DNA from: Microbacterium maritypicum MF109
GTDB lineage: Bacteria; Actinomycetota; Actinomycetes; Actinomycetales; Microbacteriaceae
Reading direction: 5' to 3'
DNA: 64,000 bases
NCBI RefSeq assembly: GCF_000455825.1
Contig: NZ_ATAO01000135.1
Span: 35,572-99,571, forward strand
A program made the translations under genes and the position numbers. Of the stretch, positions 8,535-17,854 are shown in pieces. Under the pieces are notes generated by a model, which was given only the letters and a program-made list of their open reading frames with translations, searched no databases and was not told the origin of the DNA. How positions within the stretch are numbered: position 1 is the stretch's first letter; the number at the start of each line of letters is the position of its first letter.

Positions 8535-10009
8535 GCGTTGAACGTCCTCTCCAGGCGGTTCGCGAGCAGCGTCAGCAGCGTGATCACGACGAAGTAGATG
8601 ATGGCAACGATCGTCAGCACCTGTGCCGACAGGTACGTCGAGGCGATGATCTGGCGAGAGACGAACGTCAGTTCCGCCAGGCCGATCACACTGATCAGCG
8701 AGGTGTCCTTCAGCGTGATGATGCCCTGGTTGACGAACGACGGGATCATGATGCGGAACGCCTGCGGGAGCACGACCTTCTGCATGGTCTTCCAGTGGCC
8801 GAGACCCAGCGAGCGCGAGGCCTCGTTCTGTCCGGGATCGACCGCCTGGATGCCTCCGCGGATGATCTCGGTCATGTACGCGCCCGTGTTGAGCGAGAGC
8901 GTGATCGCTCCGGCGACGAACGGGTTGAACGTGAGGCCAGGGAACAGCTGCGGGATCGCGAAGAACACGAAGAACGCCTGGATGAGGATCGGCGTCCCGC
9001 GGAACACGTAGACGTAGGCCGTCGCGATCCAGCGGAACGGTGCGAACTTCGAGACCCGGCCGAAGCCGAAGATGAGCCCGAGGATGAAGGCGGCCACGAT
9101 GGCGACGATCGTCGCGAGGATCGTGAGCCACAGGCCTTCCATGAGCGCGGGCCAGTACTGCACCGCGACCGAGATGATGTCGGTCGGCTGCGACGATTCC
9201 TCGCCGCCCGCCAGGTACGTGTCGACGATCTTGTCGTACTCGCCCGAAGACTTGAGGTTCGCGAGTCCGGCGTTGAACATCTCGATCAGTTCGGGGTTCT
9301 GCCCCTTGTTCACCGCGAAGCCGTACTCGCCGCCGAGCTCGGGCTCACCGATCAGGCGGAAGCCGGAACCCTGCTGGATGCCGTAGGCCAGCACCGGGAA
9401 GTCCTCGAAGTAGCCGACCGCCTGGCCGGCCTTCACAGCGTCGACCATGTCGGTCGTGTCCTGGTACGGGGTGACCTTGAAGCCGTACTCGTCCTTGTTC
9501 TCGTCGGCGAAGGTCTGCCCCTGCGTGCCGGTCTTCACGGCCACGGCCTTGCCGTCGAGGTCGTCGAGCGACTGGATGTCGCTCGACTCGAGAACGCCCA
9601 GCTGGATGCCGCTGGTGAAGTAGGGCTCACTGAAGTCGAAGGTCTTCTGTCGCTCCTCGGTGATCGACATGCCGGCCATGACCGCATCGACCTGGTTCGA
9701 CTGCAGCGCCTGCACCGCGGCGTCGAATCCGAGCTGGCGGATCTCGACCTCGAAGCCCTGATCCTTCGCGATCGCGCGGAGCAGGTCCATGTCGATGCCG
9801 ACGAGGTTGCCGTCCTTGTCGGTGAACTCGAACGGCGCGAAGGTCGTGTCGGTGCCGATGACGTACTTGTCGCCGTCGCTCGCGGCGGTGGCGGGGGCGG
9901 CTCCGGCGAGGAGCGCTCCGACGGCGACGAAGGCGACGAGCGCGGCCGCACCGGCGGTGCGCATCGATCGGCGCAGGCGGCCCGCCGCGGCGGATGGATT
10001 TCGGATCAC
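8531..10009 (-). CDS. Amino-acid ABC transporter, fused substrate-binding protein and permease
   Basis: A 492-residue fusion. A signal peptide (about 1-42) leads into a family 3 solute-binding domain ([13 protein letters not shown], then [20 protein letters not shown]; about 45-265), followed by a HisM/GlnP-type permease (about 275-490) with the coupling loop [24 protein letters not shown]. Tethered binding proteins of this kind are known in Gram-positives and remove the need for a separate lipoprotein. The GTG start at 10009 has GAGGAG eight bases upstream. With the ATPase gene it makes a complete two-gene importer. Confidence 0.93.
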
Positions 10010-10063
10010 GACGTGTGCTCCTCGGGTCGACAGCAGCGACCGGACGACCGCCGAGGATCTACC

Positions 10064-10618
10064 CTAGCTCGCGGCGAGTCGGGTCCCCGAAATATCGATC
10101 CAGTACCGCCGCACGCGGGGCCGCCCTGCCTCCGGCGCATCGATCACCTCTTCGAGCTCGCCACCGGCCCCCTCGATGGTGCGGATGGACCCGATGTTGT
10201 CGTCATCGCAGGTGAGCATCACGCGTTCGTACCCCTCCACCTTCGCCTGGCGGAGAATCTGCCGCATCGCCTCGCGCACGATCCCTTCGCGGCGACGGGA
10301 AGGGATCACCGAATAGCCGATGTGGCCACCGAAGCGACGCAGGTAGTCGTTGAGCTCGCGGCGGAAGGAGAGGAAGCCGACCACCTGGTCCCCCTCGGTG
10401 ATCCAGTAGTAATCGCAGGGCACGTGGCCCTCCGGGAGAACCGCACCGGGTGTGGCGTACAGCTCTGCGCGCTCGACGAACTCCTCGAAAGCGGTCCGGT
10501 CGGGCACGAAACCCTTCTCGAGACCGCCCCCGTCGACGTGTCCGCCCTCGAACTCGCCCACTGCGGCGGCCCAGGATTCGAAGAGGTCGGTGGTCGGTCG
10601 AGAGAGTGCGATCGTCAT
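10064..10618 (-). CDS. GNAT-family N-acetyltransferase
   Basis: A 184-residue GNAT protein. A variable N-terminal half (GHVPCDYYWITEGDQVVGFLSFR) is followed by the acetyl-CoA fold with IGYSVIPSRRREGIVREAMRQIL as the pyrophosphate-binding loop and MLTCDDDNIGSIRTIEGAGG. It resembles uncharacterised acetyltransferases of the COG3981 type; substrate unknown. It lies upstream of the amino-acid importer on the same strand, with a likely promoter box TAGGGT in the 54-base gap. Confidence 0.8.
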   Translation of the reverse strand: MTIALSRPTTDLFESWAAAVGEFEGGHVDGGGLEKGFVPDRTAFEEFVERAELYATPGAVLPEGHVPCDYYWITEGDQVVGFLSFRRELNDYLRRFGGHIGYSVIPSRRREGIVREAMRQILRQAKVEGYERVMLTCDDDNIGSIRTIEGAGGELEEVIDAPEAGRPRVRRYWIDISGTRLAAS

Positions 10619-10635
10619 CGCCCGATGACACCAGA

Positions 10636-10673
10636 AAGGGGCCGTGTCCGCAAACCGACGGACACGACCCCTT
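10636..10673 (-). terminator. Terminator after the multidrug MFS gene
   Basis: A 15-bp stem (10636-10650 with 10659-10673, one G-T wobble) with an 8-base loop and a short T-rich tail on the minus strand. Confidence 0.7.
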
Positions 10674-10684
10674 CCCGGGTTCGA

Positions 10685-12256
10685 CTACTCGGCCCGCACG
10701 GCCGCGGGTGCCGCCGCCTCCGTTTTGTCGTAACGACCGAGGAACAGCGAGGCGATCAGGGCGACCGCCATGACGCACGCCGGCAGCAGGATCGACTGCG
10801 ACATCCCCGCCGCAAACCCTTCGGCCACCTGGGGCGGCAGCGATCCGCCGGTCGAGATGCCCGCCGGGGCGTCGGCGAGGCCCGGGAGGTTCGCCTCGAG
10901 ACGCGACTGCATGAACGCGGCGATGGATGCCGAGCCGATCACCGACCCGATGGTCCTGGTCGTGTTGTAGATGCCGGCGCCCGCCCCCGCCTGACGCGGC
11001 GGCAGCTTGCGCGTCGCCGTGGTGGCGAGCGGACCCCACATGCCGGCGTTGCCGATGCCCATCAGCGCAGAGGGAAGCAGGAACATCCAGATCGGGGTGT
11101 CCATGTTGATCAGTGCCGAGTACCAGACCAGCGCTCCGGCGACGCAGAGCAGGCCGGGGATGAGGATGATGCGCGGATCGACCCGGTCGAGGAGCTTGCC
11201 CGCGGCCGGGGCGAGCACCCCCGAGAGCACCGCCATCGGGATCAGGAGCAGTGCCGCTTCGGTGGGCGTGAGTCCGCGTGCGGTCTGCAGGAAGAACATC
11301 ATCGGCAGCGACATGCTCGTCACCGTGAAGCCGACGGCGGCGATCGCCACGTTCGCGCCCGAGAAGTTGCGGTCGCGGAACAGGTCGAGCGGCACCAGCG
11401 GCTCGCTGCGGGTCTTGGCCTGCTGGAAGATGAACAGCCCGAGCACCACGAGGCCGACGATGATCAGGCTCCATACCGAGATCGGCCCCCAGATCACACC
11501 CCAGTCGTACTTCTCGCCCTCCTGGAGTCCGAACACGATGAGGAACAGCGCCACGGCGCTCAGCACCACACCCACGATGTCGAACCGGTGCGGATGCGTC
11601 GCGAGCTTGGGCACCAGACGCCAGGCGAGCACGAAGGCGACGATGCCGACCGGGATGTTCACGAAGAAGATCCACTCCCAGCCGAAGCCGTCGACGAGCA
11701 GACCGCCCACGAGGGGGCCGACGAGAGTCGCGACGCCAGCGGTCGCCCCCCAGAGACCCATCGCGGCGCCGCGGCGCTCGGGCGGGAAGGTGCGGGTGAT
11801 CACGGCCATGGTCTGCGGCGTCATGAACGCCGCTCCGAGACCCTGCACCGCGCGGGCGACGATCAGGCCCTCGAGTGTGGTCGACAGTCCGCACCACAGC
11901 GACGCGAGGGTGAAGACCGCGAGGCCGATCAGGTAGATGTTCTTCGGGCCGAAGCGGTCACCGAGACGTCCGGTGATCAGCAGCGGCACCGCATAGGCGA
12001 GCAGGTAGGCGCTCGTGACCCACACGACGTTGTCGAGATTGTTCGTGTTCGGGTCGAGCGCCGCCTTGATGGCCGGGTTCGCGACCGACACGATCGTGGT
12101 GTCGACGAGGATCATGAAGAAGCCGATGACCAGCGCCCAGAGGGCGGGCCAGGGGCTCGTGGGCTTGTGCCCCACGGAATAGGTGCCGGTCGACGGACCG
12201 GAGGTCGAGGGCGCGGACACCGGGGGGCGGTCTCCGTCGCGAGGGGTATCTGTCAT
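10685..12256 (-). CDS. DHA2-type (EmrB/QacA) multidrug MFS transporter, 14 TM
   Basis: A 523-residue drug:proton antiporter candidate. After a proline-rich cytosolic tail the first helix holds FFMILVDTTIVSVANPAI, the DHA2 signature, and LGDRFGPKNIYLIGLAVF is motif A. The chain GATAGVATLVGPLVGGLLVDGFGWEWIFFVNIPVGI is motif C and following. Start 12256 was chosen because it begins this tail and overlaps the PadR stop by four bases; a longer frame would run through the PadR gene. It is expected to export toxic compounds under PadR control. Confidence 0.92.
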   Translation of the reverse strand: MTDTPRDGDRPPVSAPSTSGPSTGTYSVGHKPTSPWPALWALVIGFFMILVDTTIVSVANPAIKAALDPNTNNLDNVVWVTSAYLLAYAVPLLITGRLGDRFGPKNIYLIGLAVFTLASLWCGLSTTLEGLIVARAVQGLGAAFMTPQTMAVITRTFPPERRGAAMGLWGATAGVATLVGPLVGGLLVDGFGWEWIFFVNIPVGIVAFVLAWRLVPKLATHPHRFDIVGVVLSAVALFLIVFGLQEGEKYDWGVIWGPISVWSLIIVGLVVLGLFIFQQAKTRSEPLVPLDLFRDRNFSGANVAIAAVGFTVTSMSLPMMFFLQTARGLTPTEAALLLIPMAVLSGVLAPAAGKLLDRVDPRIILIPGLLCVAGALVWYSALINMDTPIWMFLLPSALMGIGNAGMWGPLATTATRKLPPRQAGAGAGIYNTTRTIGSVIGSASIAAFMQSRLEANLPGLADAPAGISTGGSLPPQVAEGFAAGMSQSILLPACVMAVALIASLFLGRYDKTEAAAPAAVRAE

Positions 12257-12879
12257 TGCTGTGCGGCCTTTCGCTGAGCGCGGTAGCGGTCTGAGTTCTG
12301 GAATGCCGTGGGACCCCACGGCAGGACTTCGGTCTGGAGGCGGTCCAGGAGGGTGTCGAGCCAGCGCAGCTCGGCGTCCAGCAGTGCCTCCTGACGCTCG
12401 ATCTCGACGAGCACCTGCTCGGGCACGCTCTTCTCCCTGGCCGTCCGCAGGCCGTCGCGGTGCCGCGCGTGATCGCCGACGAGCGCCACCCGCCGCTCCT
12501 GCAGGAGGTCGATCACCTCCGGCCTCTCGAGGTTGTGGGCCTCGGCGAGCGCGATGCGGAAGTCGGCGGGTCGGTCGATGCGGGGCAGCTCGCGCCGCAC
12601 CCACGTGACGACCGCGTCACGTCCGGCATCCGTCAGGGAGTAGGTCGTGCGCTCCGGACGATTGCCCTCGCGGTCGATGCCGAGCTCATCGATCAGCCCG
12701 GCACGATGCAGCCGGGACACCGTGTGGTAGAGCGTCCCGTTGGTGATCGTGATCAGGCGATCATCGTGGCGGGCCCGCATGAGCCGCACCATCTCGTAGG
12801 GGTGCATGTCGCCCTCGCGCAGCAGCGCGAGCACCATCACCCCCATGGGGGTGAGTCGGTCGACGGCATCCTTCTTCAT
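12253..12879 (-). CDS. PadR-family transcriptional regulator
   Basis: A 208-residue PadR regulator. The N-terminal winged helix (MGVMVLALLREGDMHPYEMVRLM, then TNGTLYHTVSRLHRAGLI) is followed by a long helical C-terminal dimerisation half (subfamily 2, VirAC-like). It is co-transcribed with the DHA2 pump through an ATGA overlap, and a perfect palindrome just upstream is a likely operator. The usual mechanism is release from DNA on binding a drug or phenolic compound, which is inference here. Confidence 0.92.
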   Translation of the reverse strand: MKKDAVDRLTPMGVMVLALLREGDMHPYEMVRLMRARHDDRLITITNGTLYHTVSRLHRAGLIDELGIDREGNRPERTTYSLTDAGRDAVVTWVRRELPRIDRPADFRIALAEAHNLERPEVIDLLQERRVALVGDHARHRDGLRTAREKSVPEQVLVEIERQEALLDAELRWLDTLLDRLQTEVLPWGPTAFQNSDRYRAQRKAAQQ

Positions 12880-12892
12880 GTCCCCACCTCGA

Positions 12893-12910
12893 ATAGTCCA
12901 TGTGGACTAT
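12893..12910. promoter_or_regulatory. Probable PadR operator
   Basis: Perfect palindrome ATAGTCCA-TG-TGGACTAT 13 bases before the PadR start codon. Its position and AT-rich ends match PadR-type operators and suggest autorepression of the padR-pump operon. Confidence 0.75.
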
Positions 12911-12961
12911 ACGCCCCCCAACGGACACCGACAAGACCGACATCCGCGGTCCCTCAGCTGA

Positions 12962-13510
12962 TCAGCCCAGAGCGGCCGCGAGCTGCGTCGCGGTGAGGGG
13001 TCGGTCCGCGTAGACGAGCCGCATCACCGCGGGATCGGGGTTGCCGACATCCGGCGCGCGATGCACGCGCTGGAGGCCCAGCTTCTCCGCGACGTGCGCC
13101 GACGCCCGGTTGTGCTCCACGAGATAGGCGATGACCGGTCGATCGGGGTCGACGAGCCGCGCCTGCTCGATGCCGGCGCGCGCCAGCTCGGTCGCATAGC
13201 CGTGCCCGTGCTGGTCGGCCGCGATGCGGTAGCCGACGTTCCACACCTCGCCGCGAAGCAGCGTGCAGCCGCCGTTCCCGATGATCTCGCCCGTGTCGCG
13301 CAGACGTGCCACCCATGATCCGAGTCCCGCCTGCTCCCAGCTGCGGTCCCAACGCCTCATCATGTCGAGAGTCGCGGCAGGGTCGGTGTGTCGAAGGCTC
13401 GGGAAGTGCGTCCACACCCGCGGATCGTTCTGGATCGCGAAGATCGCATCGAGGTCGGCGGCCACCGCCCGCGACAGACGGAGCCGGTCGGTGAAGATGT
13501 CGTCAGCCAC
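12962..13510 (-). CDS. RimJ/RimL-type GNAT acetyltransferase
   Basis: A 182-residue acetyltransferase of the RimJ/RimL branch: TDRLRLSRAVAADLDAIFAIQND opening, GNGGCTLLRGEVWNVGYRI core strand, DQHGHGYATELARAGIEQA as acetyl-CoA loop and NRASAHVAEKLGLQRV. The acceptor is unknown (an N-terminal amine, amino acid or drug is possible). It is divergent from purC across 90 bases. Confidence 0.85.
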   Translation of the reverse strand: MADDIFTDRLRLSRAVAADLDAIFAIQNDPRVWTHFPSLRHTDPAATLDMMRRWDRSWEQAGLGSWVARLRDTGEIIGNGGCTLLRGEVWNVGYRIAADQHGHGYATELARAGIEQARLVDPDRPVIAYLVEHNRASAHVAEKLGLQRVHRAPDVGNPDPAVMRLVYADRPLTATQLAAALG

Positions 13511-13600
13511 GCCTCCACGCTAGACACCGGCTCCGACACCCGTCGGCGCGACCCACGGACGCAGGCGATCGCGGTCGCACGGAACCGGGATAATAGGCGG

Positions 13601-14479
13601 GTGAGCACACCTTCAGAAGGCACGGCACAGAGCATTCCCGGCTGGCGGCACATCTACTCGGGCAAGGTCCGCGACCTGTATGCCTCGGAAGACCCGGCGG
13701 ACACCCGCATCCTCGTCGTGGCCTCCGACCGCGTGAGCGCCTTCGACTTCGTGCTCTCCCCCGGCATCACCGACAAGGGCGCCCTGCTGACACAGCTGAG
13801 CCGCTGGTGGTTCGCCCAGCTCTCCGACTTCCCCAACCACATCGCCGCGGGCGAGCTGCCCGAGGCCGTCGCCGATCGCGCCATGCTCGCGCAGTCGCTC
13901 GAGATGCTGCCGATCGAGTGCGTCGTGCGCGGCTACATCACCGGTTCCGGCTGGGTCGAGTACCAGGAGAGCGGCACCGTGTGCGGCATTCCGCTCCCGG
14001 CCGGCCTGCAGAACGGCGATCGGCTGCCCGAGCCGCTGTTCACCCCGGCGTACAAGGCGCCGATGGGCGAGCACGACGAGAACATCACGTTCGAGCGCGC
14101 CGTCGAGCTCGTCGGCGCCGAGCGGGCGGCCGAACTACGCGACACCTCCCTGGCGATCTACACGGCTGCGGCCGCCATCGCTGAGGAGAAGGGCCTGATC
14201 CTCGCCGACACCAAGTTCGAGTTCGGGACGGATGCCGACGGCACCCTGCGCCTGGCCGACGAGGTGCTCACGAGCGACTCCTCCCGGTACTGGGACGCCG
14301 AGGCCTGGCGCACCGGCACGACGCCGAGCGCGCGCATGGCCAGCTTCGACAAGCAGATCGTGCGCGACTGGCTGGCCGCGAACTGGGACCAGCAGGGCGA
14401 GCCGCCGCTGCTTCCGGACGACGTGGTCGCGCGCACCGCCGACCGCTACCGCGAGCTGATCGAGCGCCTCGGCGCCTGA
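13601..14479 (+). CDS. purC: Phosphoribosylaminoimidazole-succinocarboxamide synthase
   Basis: SAICAR synthetase joins aspartate to CAIR with ATP in purine synthesis. Full length at 292 residues, with SGKVRDLYASED, VVASDRVSAFDFVLSPGI, IECVVRGYITGSGWVEYQ and ADTKFEFGTDADG all characteristic. GTG 13601 is used: GATAAT at 13589-13594 lies six bases before it, a leaderless arrangement; longer in-frame starts run antisense through the acetyltransferase. Downstream is a TGCA-type repeat, then a nucleobase permease. Confidence 0.96.
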   Translation: MSTPSEGTAQSIPGWRHIYSGKVRDLYASEDPADTRILVVASDRVSAFDFVLSPGITDKGALLTQLSRWWFAQLSDFPNHIAAGELPEAVADRAMLAQSLEMLPIECVVRGYITGSGWVEYQESGTVCGIPLPAGLQNGDRLPEPLFTPAYKAPMGEHDENITFERAVELVGAERAAELRDTSLAIYTAAAAIAEEKGLILADTKFEFGTDADGTLRLADEVLTSDSSRYWDAEAWRTGTTPSARMASFDKQIVRDWLAANWDQQGEPPLLPDDVVARTADRYRELIERLGA

Positions 14480-14532
14480 CTCGCGACCGTCGAGGCCACT
14501 CGTCACGCAGGTCCACGGACCGGTCCGCGGAC

Positions 14533-14606
14533 GGATGCATGACGACCGGACAGATGCATGACCATCGGCTGCGCGCCCCTCATGCATCCTTCATCCGCTC
14601 CTGCAC
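14533..14606 (+). repeat. TGCA-hexamer intergenic repeat, copy D (after purC)
   Basis: ATGCAT hexamers start at 14535, 14554 and 14582, and a weaker CTGCAC at 14601: spacing 19, 28, 19, identical to copies A and C although flanking bases differ. The outer units GGATGCATGA and TCATGCATCC are inverted. Confidence 0.65.
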
Positions 14607-14652
14607 CTGAGCGCAGGTCGGCGCCAGCGCTCAGGAAAAACTCAGGAATCGG

Positions 14653-14658
14653 TAGTGT
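14653..14658 (+). promoter_or_regulatory. Probable -10 box of the nucleobase permease
   Basis: TAGTGT lies about 44 bases before the permease ATG, leaving a short leader that carries a GAGGAG ribosome site at 14692-14697. Confidence 0.4.
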
Positions 14659-14701
14659 TGCTCCAGCACTCCTGCCATCCCCCGAACCTTGAGGAGCCCG
14701 C

Positions 14702-16030
14702 ATGGCCCTGTGGAAGCTGCACGGAAACGGCCGCACGGTCGAGCCCGGTGCCGTCGTCCGTCCCGACGAGCGCCTGAACTGGCCCGCGACGATCGCGATC
14801 GGTCTCCAGCACGTCGTGGCGATGTTCGGCGCGACGTTCCTGGTGCCGATCATCACCGGGTTCCCGGTCGCCACCACGTTGCTCTTCAGCGGTGTGGGCA
14901 CGATCCTGTTCCTGCTGGTCACCCGCAACAAGCTGCCCAGCTACCTCGGTTCGTCGTTCGCGTTCATCGCGCCGGTGACCGCAGCGACCGCGTCCGCGAA
15001 CATGGGCACCGCCCTGGCCGGGATCGTCGCCGTCGGCGTGCTGCTGGCGATCATCGGCGTCGTGGTGCACACGGTCGGGGTGAAGTGGGTGGACCGCTTC
15101 CTGCCGCCGGTACTCGCCGGAACGATCGTCGCCCTCATCGGTTTCAACCTCGCGGGCGCAGCGCACAACAACTACGCCGCAGCGCCGGTGACCGCGACCT
15201 TCACCCTCGCCATCACAATTCTCTTCGCCGTCGTCTTCCGCGGCTTCCTCGGCCGCATCTCGATCTTCCTCGGCGTCATCGCGGGGTACATCTTCGCGGC
15301 GTTCCGCGGTGAGCTCGACTTCGCAGCAGTCGAGAAGGCGGACTGGGTCGGCCTTCCGACCTTCACCTTCCCGAACTTCACCGAGCCCGGCACGCTCACG
15401 GCGCTTGCGATGTTCCTCCCGGTCGTTCTCGTTCTGATCGCCGAGAACGTCGGCCACGTCCGCGGCGTCGCGACCATGACCGGAGACGCGACGGTGAACC
15501 AGCAGACAGGCAAGGCGCTGATCGCGGACGGCGTCTCGACGACCCTCGCCGGCTTCTTCGGCGGTTCCGGCACGACGACCTACGGCGAGAACATCGGCGT
15601 GATGGCGTCCACCCGCGTCTACTCCACCGCCGCCTACTGGGTGGCGGGCACGGCCGCGATCCTGCTCAGCCTCTCCCCGAAGTTCGGCGAAGTCATCAAC
15701 TCGGTGCCCGCCGGTGTGCTCGGCGGCGTGACGACGGCGCTCTACGGTCTGATCGGGGTCATCGGCATCAAGATCTGGGTCGACAACCGCGTCGACTTCT
15801 CGCGCCCGGTCAACCAGTACACGGCGGCCGTCGCGCTGATCATGGCGGTCGGCGGCTTCATGATCAAGGACGAGGCTTCCGGCTTCGAACTCGGCGGCAT
15901 CGTCATCGCCACGGTGGCTGCGATCCTCATCTACCACCTCGGCAACCTGATCGCGCGCCTGCGCAAGACCGGTGCCGACGACCCGAAGCCGCTCGAGGCG
16001 GTCGGTCCGCTCGGCGGCGACCCCGAGTAG
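14702..16030 (+). CDS. NCS2-family nucleobase permease (UraA/uracil type)
   Basis: A 442-residue nucleobase/ascorbate-type (NCS2) symporter with about fourteen membrane segments. The first, WPATIAIGLQHVVAMFGATFLVP, is the family signature with its conserved histidine. The mid-region VLVLIAENVGHVRGVATMTG matches the proton-coupling NCS2 motif in uracil carriers (UraA/PyrP), and GGSGTTTYGENIGVMASTRVYS completes the substrate site. Uracil is the most likely substrate, xanthine less so. Placement after purC suggests nucleobase salvage. Confidence 0.92.
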   Translation: MALWKLHGNGRTVEPGAVVRPDERLNWPATIAIGLQHVVAMFGATFLVPIITGFPVATTLLFSGVGTILFLLVTRNKLPSYLGSSFAFIAPVTAATASANMGTALAGIVAVGVLLAIIGVVVHTVGVKWVDRFLPPVLAGTIVALIGFNLAGAAHNNYAAAPVTATFTLAITILFAVVFRGFLGRISIFLGVIAGYIFAAFRGELDFAAVEKADWVGLPTFTFPNFTEPGTLTALAMFLPVVLVLIAENVGHVRGVATMTGDATVNQQTGKALIADGVSTTLAGFFGGSGTTTYGENIGVMASTRVYSTAAYWVAGTAAILLSLSPKFGEVINSVPAGVLGGVTTALYGLIGVIGIKIWVDNRVDFSRPVNQYTAAVALIMAVGGFMIKDEASGFELGGIVIATVAAILIYHLGNLIARLRKTGADDPKPLEAVGPLGGDPE

Positions 16031-16049
16031 GCCGCGCCGCGCACAGACG

Positions 16050-16087
16050 GAGATCCCGGATGCCTCTCGTGAGGCATCCGGGATCTC
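16050..16087. terminator. Bidirectional terminator between convergent genes
   Basis: A perfect 17-bp stem (16050-16066 with 16071-16087) closed by TCGT lies between the permease and the biotin carboxylase gene ends. Confidence 0.85.
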
Positions 16088-16114
16088 TGCGTTTCGGGTG
16101 GTGCACCAGAACGC

Positions 16115-17854
16115 TCAGTCGATGACCGCGAGCACCCCATCGGCGGCGACCATCGCGGACAGCTCGACCCGCTGAGACAGCGATCCGGATCTGTGGGCGG
16201 TCACCGTGGTCTCCATCTTCATGGCGTCGAGGACCGCGACCGGCTCTCCCTCCGCGACCTCGGTGCCGTCGTCGACGAGCCAGCGCACCAGAGTGCCCGG
16301 CACCGGTGCACGCAGTTCGGTCGGGTCGGACGTGGGCGCTGCGGGCGCGGGGGCAGCCGGACGACCGAGGCCCGACAGCAGCCCGGCCGGGAGACCCAGC
16401 ATCACGCGTCGGCCGTCGATCTCGACAGGGAAGCGCTGCAGTGCGGAGTCCGACACGGCCGCCGGCCGCGACTGCGTCTCCAGCTTCGGCAGCAGGGAGC
16501 TCTCGATCCACTGCGTGTGCACCGCGAAGGTCGCCGTGCCGAACGCCTCCTCGTCGAGCGCCATCACGTCGAACGGGATCACCGTCGCCGGCCCCTCGAC
16601 GGTCAGCTCACGCAGAGCCCGCCGCGCCCGCACGATGGCCGCATCGCGGGACTCGGCGTGCACGATCAGCTTGGCGATCATCGAGTCGAAGGCCGGCTGC
16701 ACGACGTCGCCCTCTTCGATGCCACTGTCCCAGCGCACGCCGGGTCCGCCGGGGATCCGCAGTCTCTCGACACGACCGGGGCTCGGCAGGAAGCCCCGCC
16801 CGGGGTCCTCGGCATTGATGCGGAACTCGAACGCGTGCCCGATGGGTGCCGGCGTCTCGACGAAGGACGGACCTTCCCCGAACGCGATGCGGAACTGCTC
16901 GCGCACCAGGTCGGTTCCGGTGACCTCCTCGGTGACCGGATGCTCCACCTGGAGCCTTGTGTTCACCTCGAGGAACGAGATGGTGCCGTCGGCCGCGAGC
17001 AGGAACTCCACGGTGCCGGCCCCGCGGTACTCCACCTCGCCGCAGATCGACCGTGCCGCGTCGTGGAAACGCGTCCGCTGTTCGACGGAGAGTCCCGGAG
17101 CCGGCGCCTCCTCGATGAGCTTCTGGTTCCGACGCTGCATCGAGCAGTCGCGGTCGCCGACCACCACGACACCGCCGCGCCCGTCGCCGAGCACCTGCAC
17201 CTCGATGTGCCGCGGGCTCTCGAGGAAGCGCTCCACGAAGCACTCTCCGCGACCGAATGCCGCGATCGCCTCGCGAGTGGCCGCGTCGAAAGCCGCCGCG
17301 ACCTCGGACAGCTCGCGCACCACCTTGAGCCCGCGGCCGCCACCGCCGAACGCCGCCTTGATCGCGATGGGGAGTCCGTGCTCCTCGGCGAACGCCACCG
17401 CCTCCTCAGACCCGGCCAGCGGCTGGTCGGTACCGGCGGCGAGCGGCGCTCCGACCCGCTGCGCGATACGGCGAGCGGTCATCTTGTCGCCGAGTGCGTC
17501 GATGCTCTCGGGCGACGGCCCGATCCAGACCAGCCCCGCCTCCTCGACGGCCCGTGCGAATGCGGCGCTCTCCGAGAGGAAGCCGTATCCGGGGTGCACG
17601 GCGGTCGCGTCCGCCCGGCGCGCGGCGGCGAGCAGCGCCTCGACGGAAAGATACGTGTCGGCCCCCGTTGCTCCCCCCAGGCCCACGGCCTCATCGGCCA
17701 GGCGCACGTGCAGGGCGTCGGCATCCTGATCCGCATAGACCGCGACCGAGGTGTATCCGGCCTCGGCGCAGGCGCGGACGACGCGCACCGCGATCTCCCC
17801 GCGGTTGGCGATCAGGACCCTCTGCGTGGTCGGCGCGGTCGACACGGTGGTCAT
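16115..17854 (-). CDS. Biotin carboxylase-biotin carboxyl carrier fusion protein
   Basis: A 579-residue acyl-CoA-carboxylase-alpha-like protein. The biotin carboxylase part (about 10-455) has RVLIANRGEIAVRVVRAC, the ATP-grasp glycine loop AFGGGGRGLKVV and EVNTRLQVEHPVTEEVTG. The C-terminal biotinyl domain carries LDAMKMET with Lys546 as the biotin site. The start overlaps the PxpB-PxpC stop by four bases, so it is the last gene of the 5-oxoproline operon. KipI/KipA (PxpB/C) relatives form the carboxyltransferase part of urea carboxylase, so this fusion may carry CO2 to them; that role is inference. Confidence 0.9.
   Translation of the reverse strand: MTTVSTAPTTQRVLIANRGEIAVRVVRACAEAGYTSVAVYADQDADALHVRLADEAVGLGGATGADTYLSVEALLAAARRADATAVHPGYGFLSESAAFARAVEEAGLVWIGPSPESIDALGDKMTARRIAQRVGAPLAAGTDQPLAGSEEAVAFAEEHGLPIAIKAAFGGGGRGLKVVRELSEVAAAFDAATREAIAAFGRGECFVERFLESPRHIEVQVLGDGRGGVVVVGDRDCSMQRRNQKLIEEAPAPGLSVEQRTRFHDAARSICGEVEYRGAGTVEFLLAADGTISFLEVNTRLQVEHPVTEEVTGTDLVREQFRIAFGEGPSFVETPAPIGHAFEFRINAEDPGRGFLPSPGRVERLRIPGGPGVRWDSGIEEGDVVQPAFDSMIAKLIVHAESRDAAIVRARRALRELTVEGPATVIPFDVMALDEEAFGTATFAVHTQWIESSLLPKLETQSRPAAVSDSALQRFPVEIDGRRVMLGLPAGLLSGLGRPAAPAPAAPTSDPTELRAPVPGTLVRWLVDDGTEVAEGEPVAVLDAMKMETTVTAHRSGSLSQRVELSAMVAADGVLAVID

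Noticed and set aside
8795..12277. A very long open frame (about 1160 codons) on the plus strand
   Set aside because: It runs antisense to four clear genes (importer fusion, acetyltransferase, pump, PadR), is dominated by Arg, Asp, Glu and His as expected for antisense high-GC DNA, and shows no domain.
14533..14606. A simple terminator for purC
   Set aside because: The inverted units could terminate transcription, but the exact 19-28-19 spacing shared with other loci is better explained as a repeat element.
14480..14701. Purine or uracil-linked riboswitch before the nucleobase permease
   Set aside because: No conserved aptamer features were recognised; the region holds the repeat copy, a -10-like box and a ribosome site.
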